Shown here piece by piece: positions 34,287 to 46,298 of a stretch of DNA of 64,000 nucleotides. The position numbers were made by a program, and so were the translations under genes. This stretch comes from Piliocolobus tephrosceles (taxonomy: Eukaryota > Chordata > Mammalia > Primates > Cercopithecidae): assembly GCF_002776525.5 (NCBI RefSeq), contig NC_045446.1, positions 66,261,163 to 66,325,162 of the forward strand, in the 5' to 3' direction. The first letter of the stretch is position 1, and each line of letters begins with the position of its first letter. Under the pieces are notes generated by a model. The model had not been told where the DNA came from. It made no database searches and worked only from the letters and a program-made list of their open reading frames with translations.

Positions 34287-35501
34287 AGTGAGCAGGTCGA
34301 CAGTAGGACCGGGGCAGAAGCTCTGCCTAAAATGATGTGAAAGCTGCACTTAACCCTTTGTAATAATGATGACACAAAATGAATATTAATGGAGGATATT
34401 CCTCGGAAAAACAGACTTTGGGAATGAAGGAGGGACTCAGGATCATTGTTATCAGTGGGCCAAAGTTAGATTTTGCTTTCAAGATTTGCTTTTCGGGCCT
34501 GATGATTATTTTAAAGCAAAAATCACCCTCTAGTTGAAAGAGCTTACAGCTTGAGTCACCTTTTAGCTATTTGTCTGCTTTTTATTTACCCTTCTATGTT
34601 ATCCTCAGAGGGAAGATGATAATATATAAATAATATAATGAACTCACCCTTAGTTTCGCATAAGCATTTGCCCTCACCATGGTTTGTAAAACTTTGGGAA
34701 AATGGAACATTCAGAAATAGATTTCCACCATGTACTGAAAGGTCTGTGGCCATCCGTGAGGTAGATGAAGAAGCAGCGTAGTGGTCTCCTCACACCCAGG
34801 CCCATCTGTCCCTCTCCCTGCCCCCAGGTACCACAGTCAACCTTTAGACCCTACTGTCGCCCCATCTTCTCCATGAATGAGCCATGCGTCCTGAAAACAG
34901 GACATCAGATTCACTGGTTCTGTAACCAAGTAGCCATGACGTTCCATCTCTTCTAACCAGCTATGGCCTTTCCCCCACCTCTGCCATACCCTTAATGTGG
35001 CCCTCAGATTAGATGAAAAACTTCCAGTGGATCCCAGGGGACCCTCAAGGACCTCGAGGTTACGGCAGCCAGATGCCATCTCATGCCCTGTGGGGGCCAA
35101 AGTCTTTATGTGGGCAGATGCTGTGGTCAGGAACTAGGCATGCTTTCTGGTAATGCACTCATCAGACAAAAATCCCTTGATGTAAATCCCATGTTAATTT
35201 ATTAAATTTCAGTCAGAAGGTTGGCATTTACATGACAGAATGTATGTAGAGAGGGTGTCTGGTAGGCAAACTGCAAGGCAGTTGAGATAGTTGGATTAAG
35301 AAGCTAGACGAGACATAGAATACTATTGGTATGTGTGCAATTTGATGGATATTAAATTATGTTTCGAAGTCCAGTTGTCATTCCTGCATTTAGATTTCAT
35401 TTGCTGTTGCTTTATACGTTATGTACCCAAGGACATTGCCTCAGGGTTGCAAACTCTTTAAAGGAAAATTTATCCATATATCCATGTATTATATATAGAA
35501 G

Positions 35502-35507
35502 AATAAA
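35502..35507 (+). terminator. Possible proximal poly(A) signal AATAAA
   Basis: A canonical hexamer lies 1.2 kb after the stop. The downstream GT/T-rich element is weaker than at 37.09 kb. If used, it would give a short 3' UTR isoform. Confidence 0.3.
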
Positions 35508-37085
35508 AATTGAGTTTACTTCACCCGACCTGATTTTCTTTCCCAGCTTGGAAATTCCTTTTGAACCTACGTCTCCGTATGTCACGTCATGACAGGACTA
35601 GCCTGAACAAAAGCCATGTCTACCTAAGCGGAGGCTGTTGACTTCATTCAGTTTACGTATTGTATATAGCAACACAAACACTTGACAGGTATACACTCCA
35701 GTCGCCGCATTTGTCCTGCATGACAGCTTCACTCACAAGCCTCACAGTCACTTTATATTGTGTCCAAGCATTCCTGGGCTCAAGTTTAATAGCTATATTG
35801 TTGTTTTCCATGTAGAGAACTCAGGATGACTACATCGCAGATAAACCCAACTCTCAGGCAGTCGAAAGCTTTAACTGGATCTGCAGAAGCCCATCTTACT
35901 CCACGTGAAGAGGTGGGGCTCCTTCACATGGAGCAGGAGCTTCTCTGCAGTGTACTGTCTGTCGCTCATTGTAGAGTCAGTGAGGGTGCAGACAGGCAGC
36001 GTCGTGGATATGCACATGCTGCGGGGCCCTCCAGGGAAGTAACATTTACAAAAAAAACAAAGGGTTCTGAGGGGCAGTGTTAGGATTGCAGAATGGAAGG
36101 TCAACCCTGTGGGACTTAGGATTGCCCCGGATGCGGGATGGACTTAAATGGCATACCAAACTCAAAGTAGGTACATGGGGTTGCAAGGCATCCAGCCTGG
36201 CTCTGGCACCACCGAGGAGCAGGACTCCTCATGATTACAGTGTCCATCTCAGGTCCACACAACCAGGAGAGCCTGGACTCAGGTCCACCCGTCAGTGCCC
36301 CCCACCGCTGTGCAGACCCCCGGGTGATTCTGGGCTTAGTGGCTTTTCACTGCACCACGGGGAGCCCTGCTCTTGAATGTCATCAGGCTGCTCAGAGCTG
36401 ATTGCTAGGTACTTACACATTTGCCTTGACCCACACAGCCCTGTGGTGACGCCTCAAAACACCACTTAGGTTTGGGTTCATTTAGTTTGAATTTGGGGTT
36501 TTCATTTGAACTTGTTTGATGTCTGCAGTTTCTGCCATGACCTGGGTAGAACCTATGGGATTATCCGTCTCCTGGAATAACTGTTCGACGTTTTCCAAAG
36601 TTGCAGAGTTAGTTTGGCCCCTGTTTAAAGTGGCTGGCTGGAGACAAAACATGGGATTAGTTATTATCTCCTAATCTTTTAAATAAGTTTTGTAAATCAC
36701 TAAGAAAATTAAGTTTGCTTGGAAGATGTAAGTTGAATTGGAAACTGATTACTATCTATTTCTGAGCTGCTAAGAACCCTTTCAGTTTTCATACAGCCGA
36801 GACGCTTTTAAACAGCCGGCAAATGTTACCAAATGAATATTTGATTGTGTTTTTTCTCTTCACGTCCCCTTAACCACTTTAGAAATTCCAGAGATTTTTT
36901 TCCCCTCAGAATATTAGTTTTGGAAGATTGTACCCAGCTATATATTTTTTAGCAGTTCTAATGGTGCCCATTTATCCTGATCTAACCAGTTATTTAAATA
37001 ATTTTTTAAACCACCACGAGTAATAAATGGCATGTGAAACTGATCTGTTGGTAACTGGAAGAAAACTCAGCATCTGTATTTATAC

Positions 37086-37091
37086 AATAAA
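37086..37091 (+). terminator. Likely distal poly(A) signal AATAAA
   Basis: This canonical hexamer in ACAATAAAATTG has a T-rich and GTGT-containing stretch 20-60 bases downstream. It is the last good signal before repeats resume, so it probably ends the long 3' UTR. Confidence 0.55.
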
Positions 37092-37329
37092 ATTGATTAG
37101 TATTTATTTTGAGAGTTAAAAGTGTATATTATTTCCCTGCTATGTTTGAGTCCTGTCTTCATTGTTTTGAATTTCATATTGAAGCTGGGTTAACCACGAA
37201 AACCTTGTTCTTAAAGAGCCAGCATTTATCGAGCACACTTGCTCTCACACGCTCACACACTCTCTCTCTCTCCACATGTGTGTAAGGGACTGGGCTAAAC
37301 AAGGTTAATAAAGAGATGAATAAACCTTG

Positions 37330-37770
37330 ACCTCTGCCATGTTCTCTAGTGGGGTGCACAGGTATGTTAGCTGTTAATTCAGTGTGCTAAATTCTGTGAT
37401 GGAGAGATGTACAGCCATTCTATGGAATGCAGACAAAGCTGTTAATTGTCACTCAAGGGTCAGGAAAGATTCATGGAAGTGATGCAGATTAAAGAGATGT
37501 AAGATTTCACACTGTGGGTAGAGAGAACAGCATGGGCACAGGCCCAGAGCCAAGGCCTTGGGTGTGAGCTTGGAAAACAGCAGGGAGCGTGCTGTGCTTG
37601 CGGCCTGAATGCGTGTGAGGAAGGGCAAAAGGGGAAACTGAGTTATAGGCCAATTGGAAGGACTTAAGGTGCCAAATAAAGAGATTTGGATGAATCCAGT
37701 AGGCAACTGGTAGGTACCCTTTCCAGACTTGAAGCAGAAGAGTAACTTGGTTAAATCTGACTTATGACTT
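37330..37770 (-). repeat. L2 LINE fragment
   Basis: AGAACAGCATGGGCACAGGCCCAGAGCCAAGG, AGCAGGGAGCGTGCTG and AATTGGAAGGACTTAAGG resemble reverse-sense L2. Confidence 0.6.
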
Positions 37771-37913
37771 GCAGCTAGTTTCAGGCTGGATTCCAGTGAT
37801 ACTTGCTTGAGTCTATTTAATCATCTTTCCTTTGTGTTTGGAAAACAAAAAAACAAAAAAAATCTGTATCTGAAAAAGAGATGCATCCCTCTGTCCCTAG
37901 TATTTTCAGGGAA

Positions 37914-38554
37914 TGATATGGTTGGGATGTTTGTCTCCTCCAAATCTCATGTTGAAATGTGATTCGGCATGTCGGAGGTGGAGACTGGTGGGATGTGATT
38001 GGATCATGGGAGCAGACCCCTCATGAATGGCTTAGTACCATCCCTATGATGATAAGTGAGTTCTCAGTTCAGCCAGGATCTGGTTGTTTAAAAGAGTCTA
38101 GGATCTCCCTCGAGACCATCCTGGCTAACACGGTGAAATGCCGTCTCTACTAAAAATACAAAAAATTAGCCGGGCATGGTGGCAGCTGCCTGTAGTCCCA
38201 GCTACTCGGGAGGCTGAGGCAAGAGAATTGCTTGAACTGGGGAGGCAGAAGTTGCAGTGAGCCGAGATCGTGCCACTGCACTCCAGCCTGGGCAGCAAAG
38301 TGAGACTCTGTATCAAAAAAAAAAAAAGCCTGGGATCTCCCTTTTGTCTCCTATAGCTCTTGCCATGTGACATGCTGACACCCCATCGACTTCTGCCATG
38401 AATGCAAACTTTCTGAAGCCTGCCCAGAAGCTGAGCAAATGTTGGCACCATGATTATACAGCCTGCAGAATCGTGAGCCCATTAAACATCTTTCCTTCAT
38501 AAATCACCCAGCCTCTGGTATTCCTTTACAGCAACACAAAAATGGACTAATATA
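37914..38554 (+). mobile_element. MaLR-type LTR (MST/MLT1-like), split by an Alu
   Basis: Starts TGATATGGTTGGGATGTTTGTCTCC, then GGTGGGATGTGATTGGATCATGGG, and AGCCCATTAAACATCTTTCCTTCATAAATCACCCAG. It ends AATGGACTAATATA. About 410 bases of LTR remain once the Alu (38111-38327) is removed. The opposite LTR and internal region are absent. Confidence 0.85.
38111..38327 (+). mobile_element. 5'-truncated Alu with target duplications
   Basis: Begins inside the left arm at CGAGACCATCCTGGCTAAC and ends in a 13-base A tail. Flanking duplications, GTCTAGGATCTCCCT (38096-38110) and GCCTGGGATCTCCCT (38328-38342), differ at two positions. Truncation therefore happened at insertion and not by later deletion. 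Confidence 0.9.
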
Positions 38555-38639
38555 GGTACATATTGAATAAATCTGGGTTTTTACTGTGTAGTTCAGAGCG
38601 CAGCCAGCATCTCTTCTTTACAAGCTAGATTCTGAATGT

Positions 38640-39065
38640 CCTGTGGCCCCTGTTAACCTCTCTGCAGCTCTGCTGCTTTGAACCTATGACCCTGGAAGTC
38701 ACTGAGCTTTTGAGAACTTCCATTTCTTCATCTGTAAACACGTGGAAAGGACTCTGCCCTTCCCAATTACATTTGCAGGGGACCCGCCACATCATAGGGG
38801 CTCCATCAATGTTAGTTACCTTGGGTCTCAGAGGAAGCCACTTTGCCGGGATAGAAAGGATGCCTAGGACTTAGCGGGTTTCCTGTTCTAGCACTTGGAG
38901 CACAGCCACTTAACCTCTCTGGATTTGACTCCTAATCTGTGAAGCAGGGATAATACCCCACCCCTGAGGATTGATAGAATGTTAGAAGAGAGAAACATCT
39001 TCATGAAAGCACGTAATTATCTTTATAAAGCACCATGCACGTCGGGAGGAATTAGTCACTCAATG
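38640..39065 (+). repeat. Two adjacent MIR remnants
   Basis: The first (38660-38860) has ATTTCTTCATCTGTAAACACGTGG. The second (38885-39060) has CAGCCACTTAACCTCTCTGG and AAGCAGGGATAATACCCC. Confidence 0.7.
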
Positions 39066-39185
39066 AGGATTTCTTACATTCTATGTTTCAGGCTTTGGTG
39101 GGATCGTTGAAATACAGATATTCATTCTGTATACATTGAGAATGTGTACTAGGGCTGAAACTAGTCTTTTGAAAACCTAAACTCT

Positions 39186-39489
39186 GCCGGGTGTAGTGAC
39201 TCACGCCTGTAATCCCAGCACTTTGGGAGGCAAAGGAGGGTGGATCACTTGAGGTCAGGAGTTCGAGACCAGCCTGGCCAACATGGTGAAACCCCGTCTC
39301 CACTAAAAATACAAAAATTAGCCAGGCATGGTGGTGTGCACCTGTAATTCTAGCTACTCCAGAGGCTGAGGCAGTAGAATCACTTGAACTTGGGAGGCAG
39401 AGGTTGCAGTGAGCCGAGATCACACCACTGTACTCCAGCCTGTGCGACAGAGCGAGACTCCATCTCAAAAAAAAAGAAAAAGAAGAAAA
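39186..39489 (+). mobile_element. Alu (S-like)
   Basis: Full-length sense Alu. Target duplications are GAAAACCTAAACTCT (39171-39185) and GAAAACCTAGGCTCT (39485-39499), with two mismatches. Confidence 0.95.
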
Positions 39490-40135
39490 CCTAGGCTCTA
39501 AACAAATGTGAAATATTTCAAAGTGCTTTGGTGGTAGGCGGCACCGACACGGTGTAGATACATGGCCTCTCGGCCGTAATTTCCATGTTTCTAGCCCCTG
39601 GCAGATAAGCTGCCTTAGGCCCACCTTGCTTGTGAATGTTCTCTAACACGGCTTCTGGCGACCTCAGGGAATGAGTTGGTGCCCAGAGCTCTTGATTCTG
39701 CTCAAAGTAGATAGCTTTCTTTTTCTTCCCCCCCCCCACCTTAGCACATCTAATTACAGTTTTGTAGGTAGACAGCTCAGCCTTGTGGATTTTAAATGAA
39801 TAAAAAAAGACATGTCTTTAAAACAATTCCACACTTTTTAAAGGCCAGCACTGTCAGCCATCCAGAAAAAGAATGAGCATGAGTCTAGATACGAAAGAGA
39901 TCGCCAGTTGGTGAAATAGCTGTAGCCAAGCCCAGGCACAGAACTACAAGGGGGAGAGTCGCAGGCGCAGGTCATTTTGGCTGTGTGTACAAAACATAGT
40001 TCTAAGGTGCTGCAGATGAGAAAGTCTCGGAGGGTGAGAGGGGGCACGACTAATGGACAGCCTGAAGCTAAGGAGAGAACAGGAGCACTTGAGAAGGAAG
40101 CAGTCTCAGGGGGCCTAGCTGAGCAGCACCCTGCC
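39490..40135. other. No gene; C homopolymer
   Basis: A run of 9-10 C lies at 39729-39738. Otherwise unclassified single-copy sequence. Confidence 0.4.
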
Positions 40136-40139
40136 TCAC

Positions 40140-40260
40140 AGGAGAGCAAGCCACACATGTTTCAACCCCAACGCTGCCGCTCACTGGCTGTGTGACCCTG
40201 GCGAGGCGCTTGACTTCTCTGAGCCTATGTGCTGGTCTGTAAAGTGAAGTCAGCCCCTTG
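40140..40260 (+). repeat. MIR element
   Basis: CACTGGCTGTGTGACCCTGGCGAGGCGCTTGACTTCTCTGAGCC is MIR core. Confidence 0.7.
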
Positions 40261-40504
40261 TTCTGTATTTCCTTTGATCCTGGACAGAGGCTTCTCTTGC
40301 CCTAGGAGCAAATTTGTATTCTTTCTTCAAAACCTGTCTCTAATTGCTTTGGGGCCCAGAGCATGACATGACAAGTGAGGCCTCTCACTTGCCACTCTGC
40401 CTGTTTGTGAAGAACATGGCACAGTTAATGACAGCCCACTTCTTTTTTTTTTAATTAAAACATTATGTTTATTTTAATCATTAATTCATTATACTAGTAT
40501 ATTT

Positions 40505-40665
40505 TCTTTTTTTTTTATTATACTTTAAGTTCTAGGGTACATGTGCATAATGTGCAGGTTTGTTACATATGTATACTTGTGCCATGTTGGTGTGCTGCAC
40601 CCATCAACTCGTCACCACCCATCAACTCGTCATTTACATCAGGTATAACTTCTAATCAGGGCAGT
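40505..40665 (-). mobile_element. L1 (primate, L1P) 3' end, 5'-truncated
   Basis: TTTTTTTTATTATACTTTAAGTTCTAGGGTACATGTGC...TGGTGTGCTGCACCC is the antisense of the primate L1 3' UTR. The segment ACCCATCAACTCGTC appears twice in a row at 40600-40630, a small internal duplication. Confidence 0.9.
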
Positions 40666-42280
40666 TTGTATGTAGCAGAACGGCTACCACCCTGCCATCA
40701 ACTCAGAAGTGCATGGCACAAGAGCTTGTAAAATGTGTAATAAAAATTAATAAAACAGCTAGCTTAAAAAATTCAGCCTTAATGTGACTTACTGTTGCTA
40801 AGGATAGATCCCAGTCATCACAAAAAGGATACATTGATTTTAGTTTGATAGGAAAATGCATAAAATAGTTTAAGGAAGTATATTATTCAAAATGGTTAAA
40901 ATAAGTTGATGCTTTAAGGGATAAAGTTGTTCTCTCGAAAGTTTACCTGCAAAAACTTTTTAAAACATTTTAGTTACGCAGAACACCTTATTCCTCAAAG
41001 AAACCAGCCTCACCGTGTATTTCCACAGATTACTCACTCTTTGGGTCAAGGGTCAGGCACACTTGATGTGAGGAGACTCTAGGCTTCTTTGTGTGCAGGT
41101 GATATGTGACCTTTGGTTCATGCAGCACAGGTCTCCAGAACCTGCTGACCTCAGCACCAGGCCCTTTGCTACCAAACACCTGCCGGCTGCCTGAACTTCT
41201 CAGCCCCGACCCGTGCCTAAGTGTTGCCTTCAGTGGCATACAGTAGGTGCTCCTGAGGTGTGCATGTCGGTATGCAGCGGGGCAGTGTGGGTGAGGAGGA
41301 GCACAGGCTGAGTTTGGTAAGTCACGCCTGTGTCTGTCTCTTGGTCCCCTGGGAGCTCTGTGAAGGCCCAGTGTTCCCAGAATCAGCATCGGAAACCTTT
41401 AGAAGCAGAGCTGTCCCCGGATCATGTAAGACTGTGGAACTGCGTTATTGTAAACAGTAAATCACACCGATTCTCAGTAAACATTCTGAGTGCTAATGAG
41501 CCACCACCAGCTGGGAAACCAGAACAGGAGCTGAGGCCCTGGTGCCCTGCCCTGTGCACATCTGTGTGGCGACGCCTGCTTTCTCTCCATGGTGACGCAG
41601 TGACCCCTCAAACAGGCACAGTGTTTTTCCTGTCCTAACCCTCTCCCCCAAACAATTGCATTTGATCCCAAGGCCAGCCCGCCGAGTGTGTGGGCAAGGT
41701 GTTCCCATCGCTACTTGACCCAGGAACCCACAGGAAACCCCCAAAGGATGACCTGCCGAAGATCACACAGATCCCAAGGCCACACTGGGGCCAGACCAGG
41801 CCCTGACCTCTCCCCCAGGGATCTTTCTTCCACACCCCAAGCCCTGTGGAGGCCCCACAGCCTCTCTTTCTGTCCCACCCATCTGAACATCCTGCCTGAT
41901 ACAAAGAGTCCTCCCTACTCCGCAGCTCCAGTTAAGAGGGAGGAGCAAATCTGGGGGACATTTCTGTGCAGGGAGTGGAAAAACTGAGCACCTCACAGCA
42001 TTGTGCTATGGGGAGTGGAGCAACTTTAAGGGGGAAAATGTGTATTTATAACTGCCGGAAATGCGATATAACTATCAAAAGTCCATGAGGTCGGCCGTGT
42101 ACATTATGACTGACAGGCATAAAAGGGGCGGGGGGCAAAGTGGCAGGAGGGGCTTCTTTGAGGACTCCCCTTAGCTGTGTCTGACAGGTAGATTAAGGGG
42201 GTGAAATGGGGCCGGAGCTACCAGCCAGGGTAAGAAGCAAGAACAGAGGTGTTACCGGGAACCTGTGTTATTTGTGTGTT
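40666..42280. other. No gene supported
   Basis: Sequence turns from AT-rich to GC-rich near 41.0 kb. Several open frames on both strands are unspliced, overlapping and composition-driven. Confidence 0.4.
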
Positions 42281-42284
42281 TAAT

Positions 42285-43250
42285 GGTTACTGACTCCACA
42301 CTGCACACCAAGCGCCAGACTAGGCTCCAGGGTGAGAAATGCACAAGGCAGACACAGTCCCTGCCCTCAGGAAGCTGCCAGGCCTGTGGCTGAGACAGGA
42401 AAGGCCTGTCTCTCCTGAGGAAATATGATATGAAGGAAAGTACAGAGGGCATGGAGCTGTGGTGGAGCTGGGTGTAAGGCAGGTAGTTGAGGAGGGGAGG
42501 ACTGAGCCTGTGTCTGAGGGCCAGGGGCAGGGGATATGGCTGGGTGTGTGTAGGGGGGGTCTGTGCACAGGGTTAGCAGAAGAGCAGCCAGAACAGAGGC
42601 CCAAGGAGCTTCCCCCAAGGCTGAGCATGGAAGACTGTGGGACGAGACACAGGACAGAAACCTGGAAATGGGGAAGGTCAACAGAGCCAAAGACCCAGGA
42701 GGTGCCATGGGAGGTGAGGGCAGGCACAACCTGAGGCCCTTGGAGACCTCCATGGGAGCTGTTTCAGGGCTGGGGAGCAGCAAGGAAGCACAGGGCAGTG
42801 GGCGTGCCCAGTGGGGAGGTAGAGACAGTGAGTGTAGACAACTCTTAAGAGTTTAGCTATAAAGTGGTGGAGAAAAATACTGGCGGGAGTTGGAGGGGAC
42901 TGTGAGATCAAAGAAAGATTTCCTGTAAATGCGAATGGGATGGAGCCAGGAGAGGAAGAAGGCAAAGGTTCAGGAAGAAGACGGGACAATGAAAGGAGCA
43001 AGGCCCCAGAGAAAATGTGGGGTGACAGGGAGAAGGGGAAGCCCCAGGGCGTGGTGAAGACAGCGAGGAAGGGCGGCCGGGCAGGAATGGGCTGAGCTGT
43101 CCATCTGCATGGGTGGGAGGCTGCAGGTGAATTTCCCACCTGGCCCCTTGTAGAGGGACAGCCTGGGATGGGGGCCTGACTGGAGTGACTATCCCGGGGT
43201 ACAGGCCAGGGCAGAAGGGGCACCATGAGGGTGGCTTAGAGCTTCTTGGG
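42285..43250 (-). repeat. Probable long L2 fragment
   Basis: CACAGTCCCTGCCCTCAGGAAGCTGCCAGGCC is reverse-sense L2, and the AGGAAGAAGGC, GGGAGAAGGGGAAGCC and GCGAGGAAGGGCGGCCGGGC segments further on follow the same decayed pattern. The right end is uncertain. Confidence 0.5.
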
Positions 43251-43736
43251 CCTTTTGAAGGAGATTCCTGAGGTTTATGGGAGGGGGTAGTTTGCTGCCC
43301 CTAAGTTCAACATGCCTGGATTATAATCACCTCCTCCCCAGGCGCCCTTCAGCTACCTTTGTGCCCTCCAGCCCACTCTCCACATGGCAAGCATGTGACT
43401 TGTCCTAAACACAGCTCTCACCCTACGAGAACTGTTACATAAAATAAAGCATCAAACATTTATTTACCTTTGCTATATGCATTGTACACACTAGTTAACC
43501 AGAGAGTTGGTGAAGGGAAGTTTCTCTTATGTAAATATTCCAAGTAACAAGATTCAGAAGGGATCATAGAATTAGGCTGTCACCTCTTTGCAACTCCTAA
43601 GGAATGAGCACACCTAAGACAAAGTCATCAATGGCACAGAAAGACAGGCAGACATCTGATGCCTCCTGATGGAAAAGCACACACCTTTGAAATAGTCTTG
43701 ACGTAAGTTTGACCCTGAATATAATGAAGCTTCTAT
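43251..43736. other. No feature recognised
   Basis: Ordinary sequence between an L2 and a hAT element. Confidence 0.35.
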
Positions 43737-44059
43737 CCGTGCTGTCCAGAGACAGCAGACACTAGCCACATGGAGTTCTGAAGTCATTGAACAGTGGCTA
43801 GTCCACATTGAGATGTGCTATGAATACAATCCACACCGAACTGCAGAGATTTTGTCCAAAAAAGAATATAAATTCTTTTATATTAATTTTTATATTACGA
43901 CATGTTAGAATAATATTTTGAATATATTGAGTTAAGTAAGATATAATTAATTTCATCCATTTCTTTTTGCTTTTTAAAATGTTACTACCTGAAAATCTAA
44001 AATTACATATGTGACTTGCACTTGTGGCTCACATGATTTACTATTGGGTGGTACTGCTC
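43737..44059 (-). mobile_element. Non-autonomous hAT-type DNA transposon, copy 2
   Basis: Reverse-sense copy of the family at 18722: GTGCTGTCCAGAGACAGC, CATTGAGATGTGCTATG, ATAATTAATTTCATCCATTTCTTTTTGC, ACTTGTGGCTCACAT and TATTGGGTGGTACTGC at the other end. Confidence 0.7.
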
Positions 44060-44529
44060 TGGATCTAACTACCAGTTTATGGGAAATTCAGAGGGCAGAT
44101 GAGCCTTTAACACCAGGAAAATGCAATCAGAAAAATCCAGACGGTTGGAAACCCCGCAGGACGAACCACCTGGCTTCTCTAATAAATATACTGAAAGAAA
44201 AAAATACACAGAAGAAGGGAAAACCTATTAACAAGAGACTCAAGAGACATATAAATCAATCCCATTATGAACCGTGCTTGGTTCCTGTAAACTAAATAAC
44301 CTGAAAAAAAGAAATTAAGGAACAATCAGAATGGGAACACTGACTAAATATGATATGAAGGACTGGTTATTTGTTTAGATGTGATAATGGCATACTGGTT
44401 TTGGTTTTTTTAAGTCCTTGTTGCTTAGATGCATACAGAAATATTTACAGATGAGATGCATCTGTCTGGGATTGGGGATAGGGTGTGAGTGGGGTGTGGA
44501 GGAAACAAGATTGGCTATGGATGATGGCT

Positions 44530-44920
44530 GACAGGTGACTGGAGTCCCCTGTGCCTTGTGGCACACACTCCGCCCTCCAGCCAGGTGGATGCACTTGCCA
44601 TTCCCAGAACGCCCTGCCCCTGCAGCCCTGGGGCCTTTGCCGCCATGATGTCTCTGTGTAGAATGTCTTTCCCCCTCACCCACAGCAAACCTCTGTCCAC
44701 CTATATGCCAGAGCTCAGCTACCCTCCTCTCCTCTTTGAAGTCCTCCCTGACGTCCTCCCCACCCTCCACCCACCCACTCTCCCTCCTTTGTGTTCCCCC
44801 ACTACCTGTGTGTGCTTCCAGCACAGCCCTTCCTACATGTCCCTAAGTGTATGTTTCCCTATCTATCACCTTCAGCAGCCTATGAGCTCTCACAGGGCAG
44901 GCGCGGGATTTTAAGGCACA
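44530..44920 (+). repeat. L2 LINE fragment
   Basis: CATTCCCAGAACGCCCTGCCCC, TTTGAAGTCCTCCCTGACGTCC and CCTATGAGCTCTCACAGGGCAGG are the L2 3' region. Confidence 0.75.
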
Positions 44921-44954
44921 GCTTGTGCTCAGGAAAACTGGATAGATTCGTCTT

Positions 44955-45075
44955 GGTGTGTTGAGTGCCCATTTTACAGAGGAAGCAGTTGAGACCCGGA
45001 GAAGTTAGTCTTGGCTAAGTTTACAGAGCTAAAAAGCGACAGAGCTAGGACTTGAAATCAGGACCCTTGAGTCAT
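44955..45075 (-). repeat. MIR element
   Basis: CCCATTTTACAGAGGAAGCAGTTGAGACC and AAAAAGCGACAGAGCTAGGACTTG are reverse-complement MIR. Confidence 0.8.
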
Positions 45076-45234
45076 GTCTCTGCCTGACATCAGCTCTGCG
45101 GGCCCAGTTCCCACCATTCCTTCCTGCCTCTCGCATTGACGGGGCTCCCCCTGTCGGTCGGCACTAGCTGAACAGCCATGGGGCGGCGCGTTGGGGAAAC
45201 CACTGGCGACCAGGAGAGATCTCAGGCAAGCCTC

Positions 45235-45370
45235 GGGTAAGTGAGCTGTAAACTGAGACCTGAACCCAGACACAGTCCATGCCAGGCCGAGCGAAGAGCC
45301 TGTGCAGGGGCTTGGAGTAGAGAAGGGCACGGCTCCTGGGAAGGATTCAGAGGCTGGAGCTGGGCGATGG
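45235..45370 (-). repeat. L2 LINE fragment
   Basis: AACTGAGACCTGAACCCAG and AGAGCCTGTGCAGGGGCTTGGAG are reverse-sense L2. A small CpG-rich stretch follows at 45370-45415. Confidence 0.5.
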
Positions 45371-45419
45371 GCCACGGCGCGGAGGAGGCGCGGGCGGTGC
45401 CGGGCTCCTCCGGGGATCT

Positions 45420-46298
45420 ACAGATGCCGCCCCTCCTCCCCGGGCTGTTTTCTGATGATTGTATTTTGTATTTCAGTGTTGATGATTTTTTTTTTTTTTT
45501 TCACTACCTCACCCCCTCCCAAACGCCCAAAACTGCCTGGTGATTTTTTTTTTTTCAAAGTGCATCCTGACCCGTCTGGCTGCCCCCATGGACTCAGCTT
45601 TAGTCCCGGCCCATCCTTCTGGCACACGGAAGCCACTGCATGTGGTGGGGTGTAATTTACAGCCACAACCCTAATGTGCAGAAATGTCACTTTATTTCCC
45701 CGTAACTGTCCTCACCCGAACCGGTTTTGGCTGCTGGCAGCAAAACGCTTATCTGACCACTTAAAGGCAACTCATTCATCTCTAGTTAAAGATTATCCTC
45801 TGTGGGGTAAATGCTCAGATTCTCCCAGTTTCCTGACCTCACCCCTTCTGGCCCCAGGGACCAGGCTTCAGGCAAGTGTCCCCTGACCTGCCAGTGGTGT
45901 GGCTCATCTGGGTGTCAGGGGCCGGCCCCACTGCAGAGGCCCTTCCTTGGTTCTCACCCTGGGACCCTCTCCTCCAGGGCAAGGCCCACTTGGCTCCCTT
46001 GGGGCTCAGCCGCCTAGCCCACTTTCCCTCACCGCTGCAACCAGGCCACCTGCGTGGACTTCTCTGCTCTGCTGGTTGGCTGTCCTGCACCCTGAGGAAC
46101 CCGGAGGCCTTCTATGAAGGCTTGCCTGGCTTCTCCTGGCAGGCCCTGGGCAGTCAGGTCCCTGTTTCCCATTTAGAACCCAGAAGGGGACAGGGACCAG
46201 AGAGGAAGTGCTTCTCTCCGGCTCCAAGTCTTTTAACTTGGGGCTTCCTGCCTTCCAAATAGCCTCCACTGCAGCTATTCACACCTTCACTTCCTAAT
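45420..46298. other. No gene supported
   Basis: Two T homopolymers lie at 45486-45500 and 45544-45555. Open frames at 45811-46262 overlap in several frames and look like GC-driven chance. Confidence 0.4.

Larger units (their letters stand above)
34287..37115 (+). other. 3' UTR of the unnamed gene
   Basis: About 2.8 kb follows the stop with almost no recognisable interspersed repeat, in contrast to the flanks. That is typical of a retained terminal exon. Possible poly(A) signals AATAAA occur at 35502, 37022 and 37086. The last is followed within 40 bases by T/GT-rich sequence and is the preferred end. Recognisable repeats resume at about 37.3 kb. The end point is inferred. Confidence 0.6.

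Noticed and set aside
39088..39624. 178-codon minus-strand open frame with a plausible-looking sequence
   Set aside because: Most of it is antisense translation of the Alu at 39186-39489 (GVISAHCNLCLPSSSDS-type peptide).
45370..45415. CpG-rich patch that might be a promoter island
   Set aside because: Only about 50 bases long and surrounded by CpG-poor sequence; too small for a CpG island.
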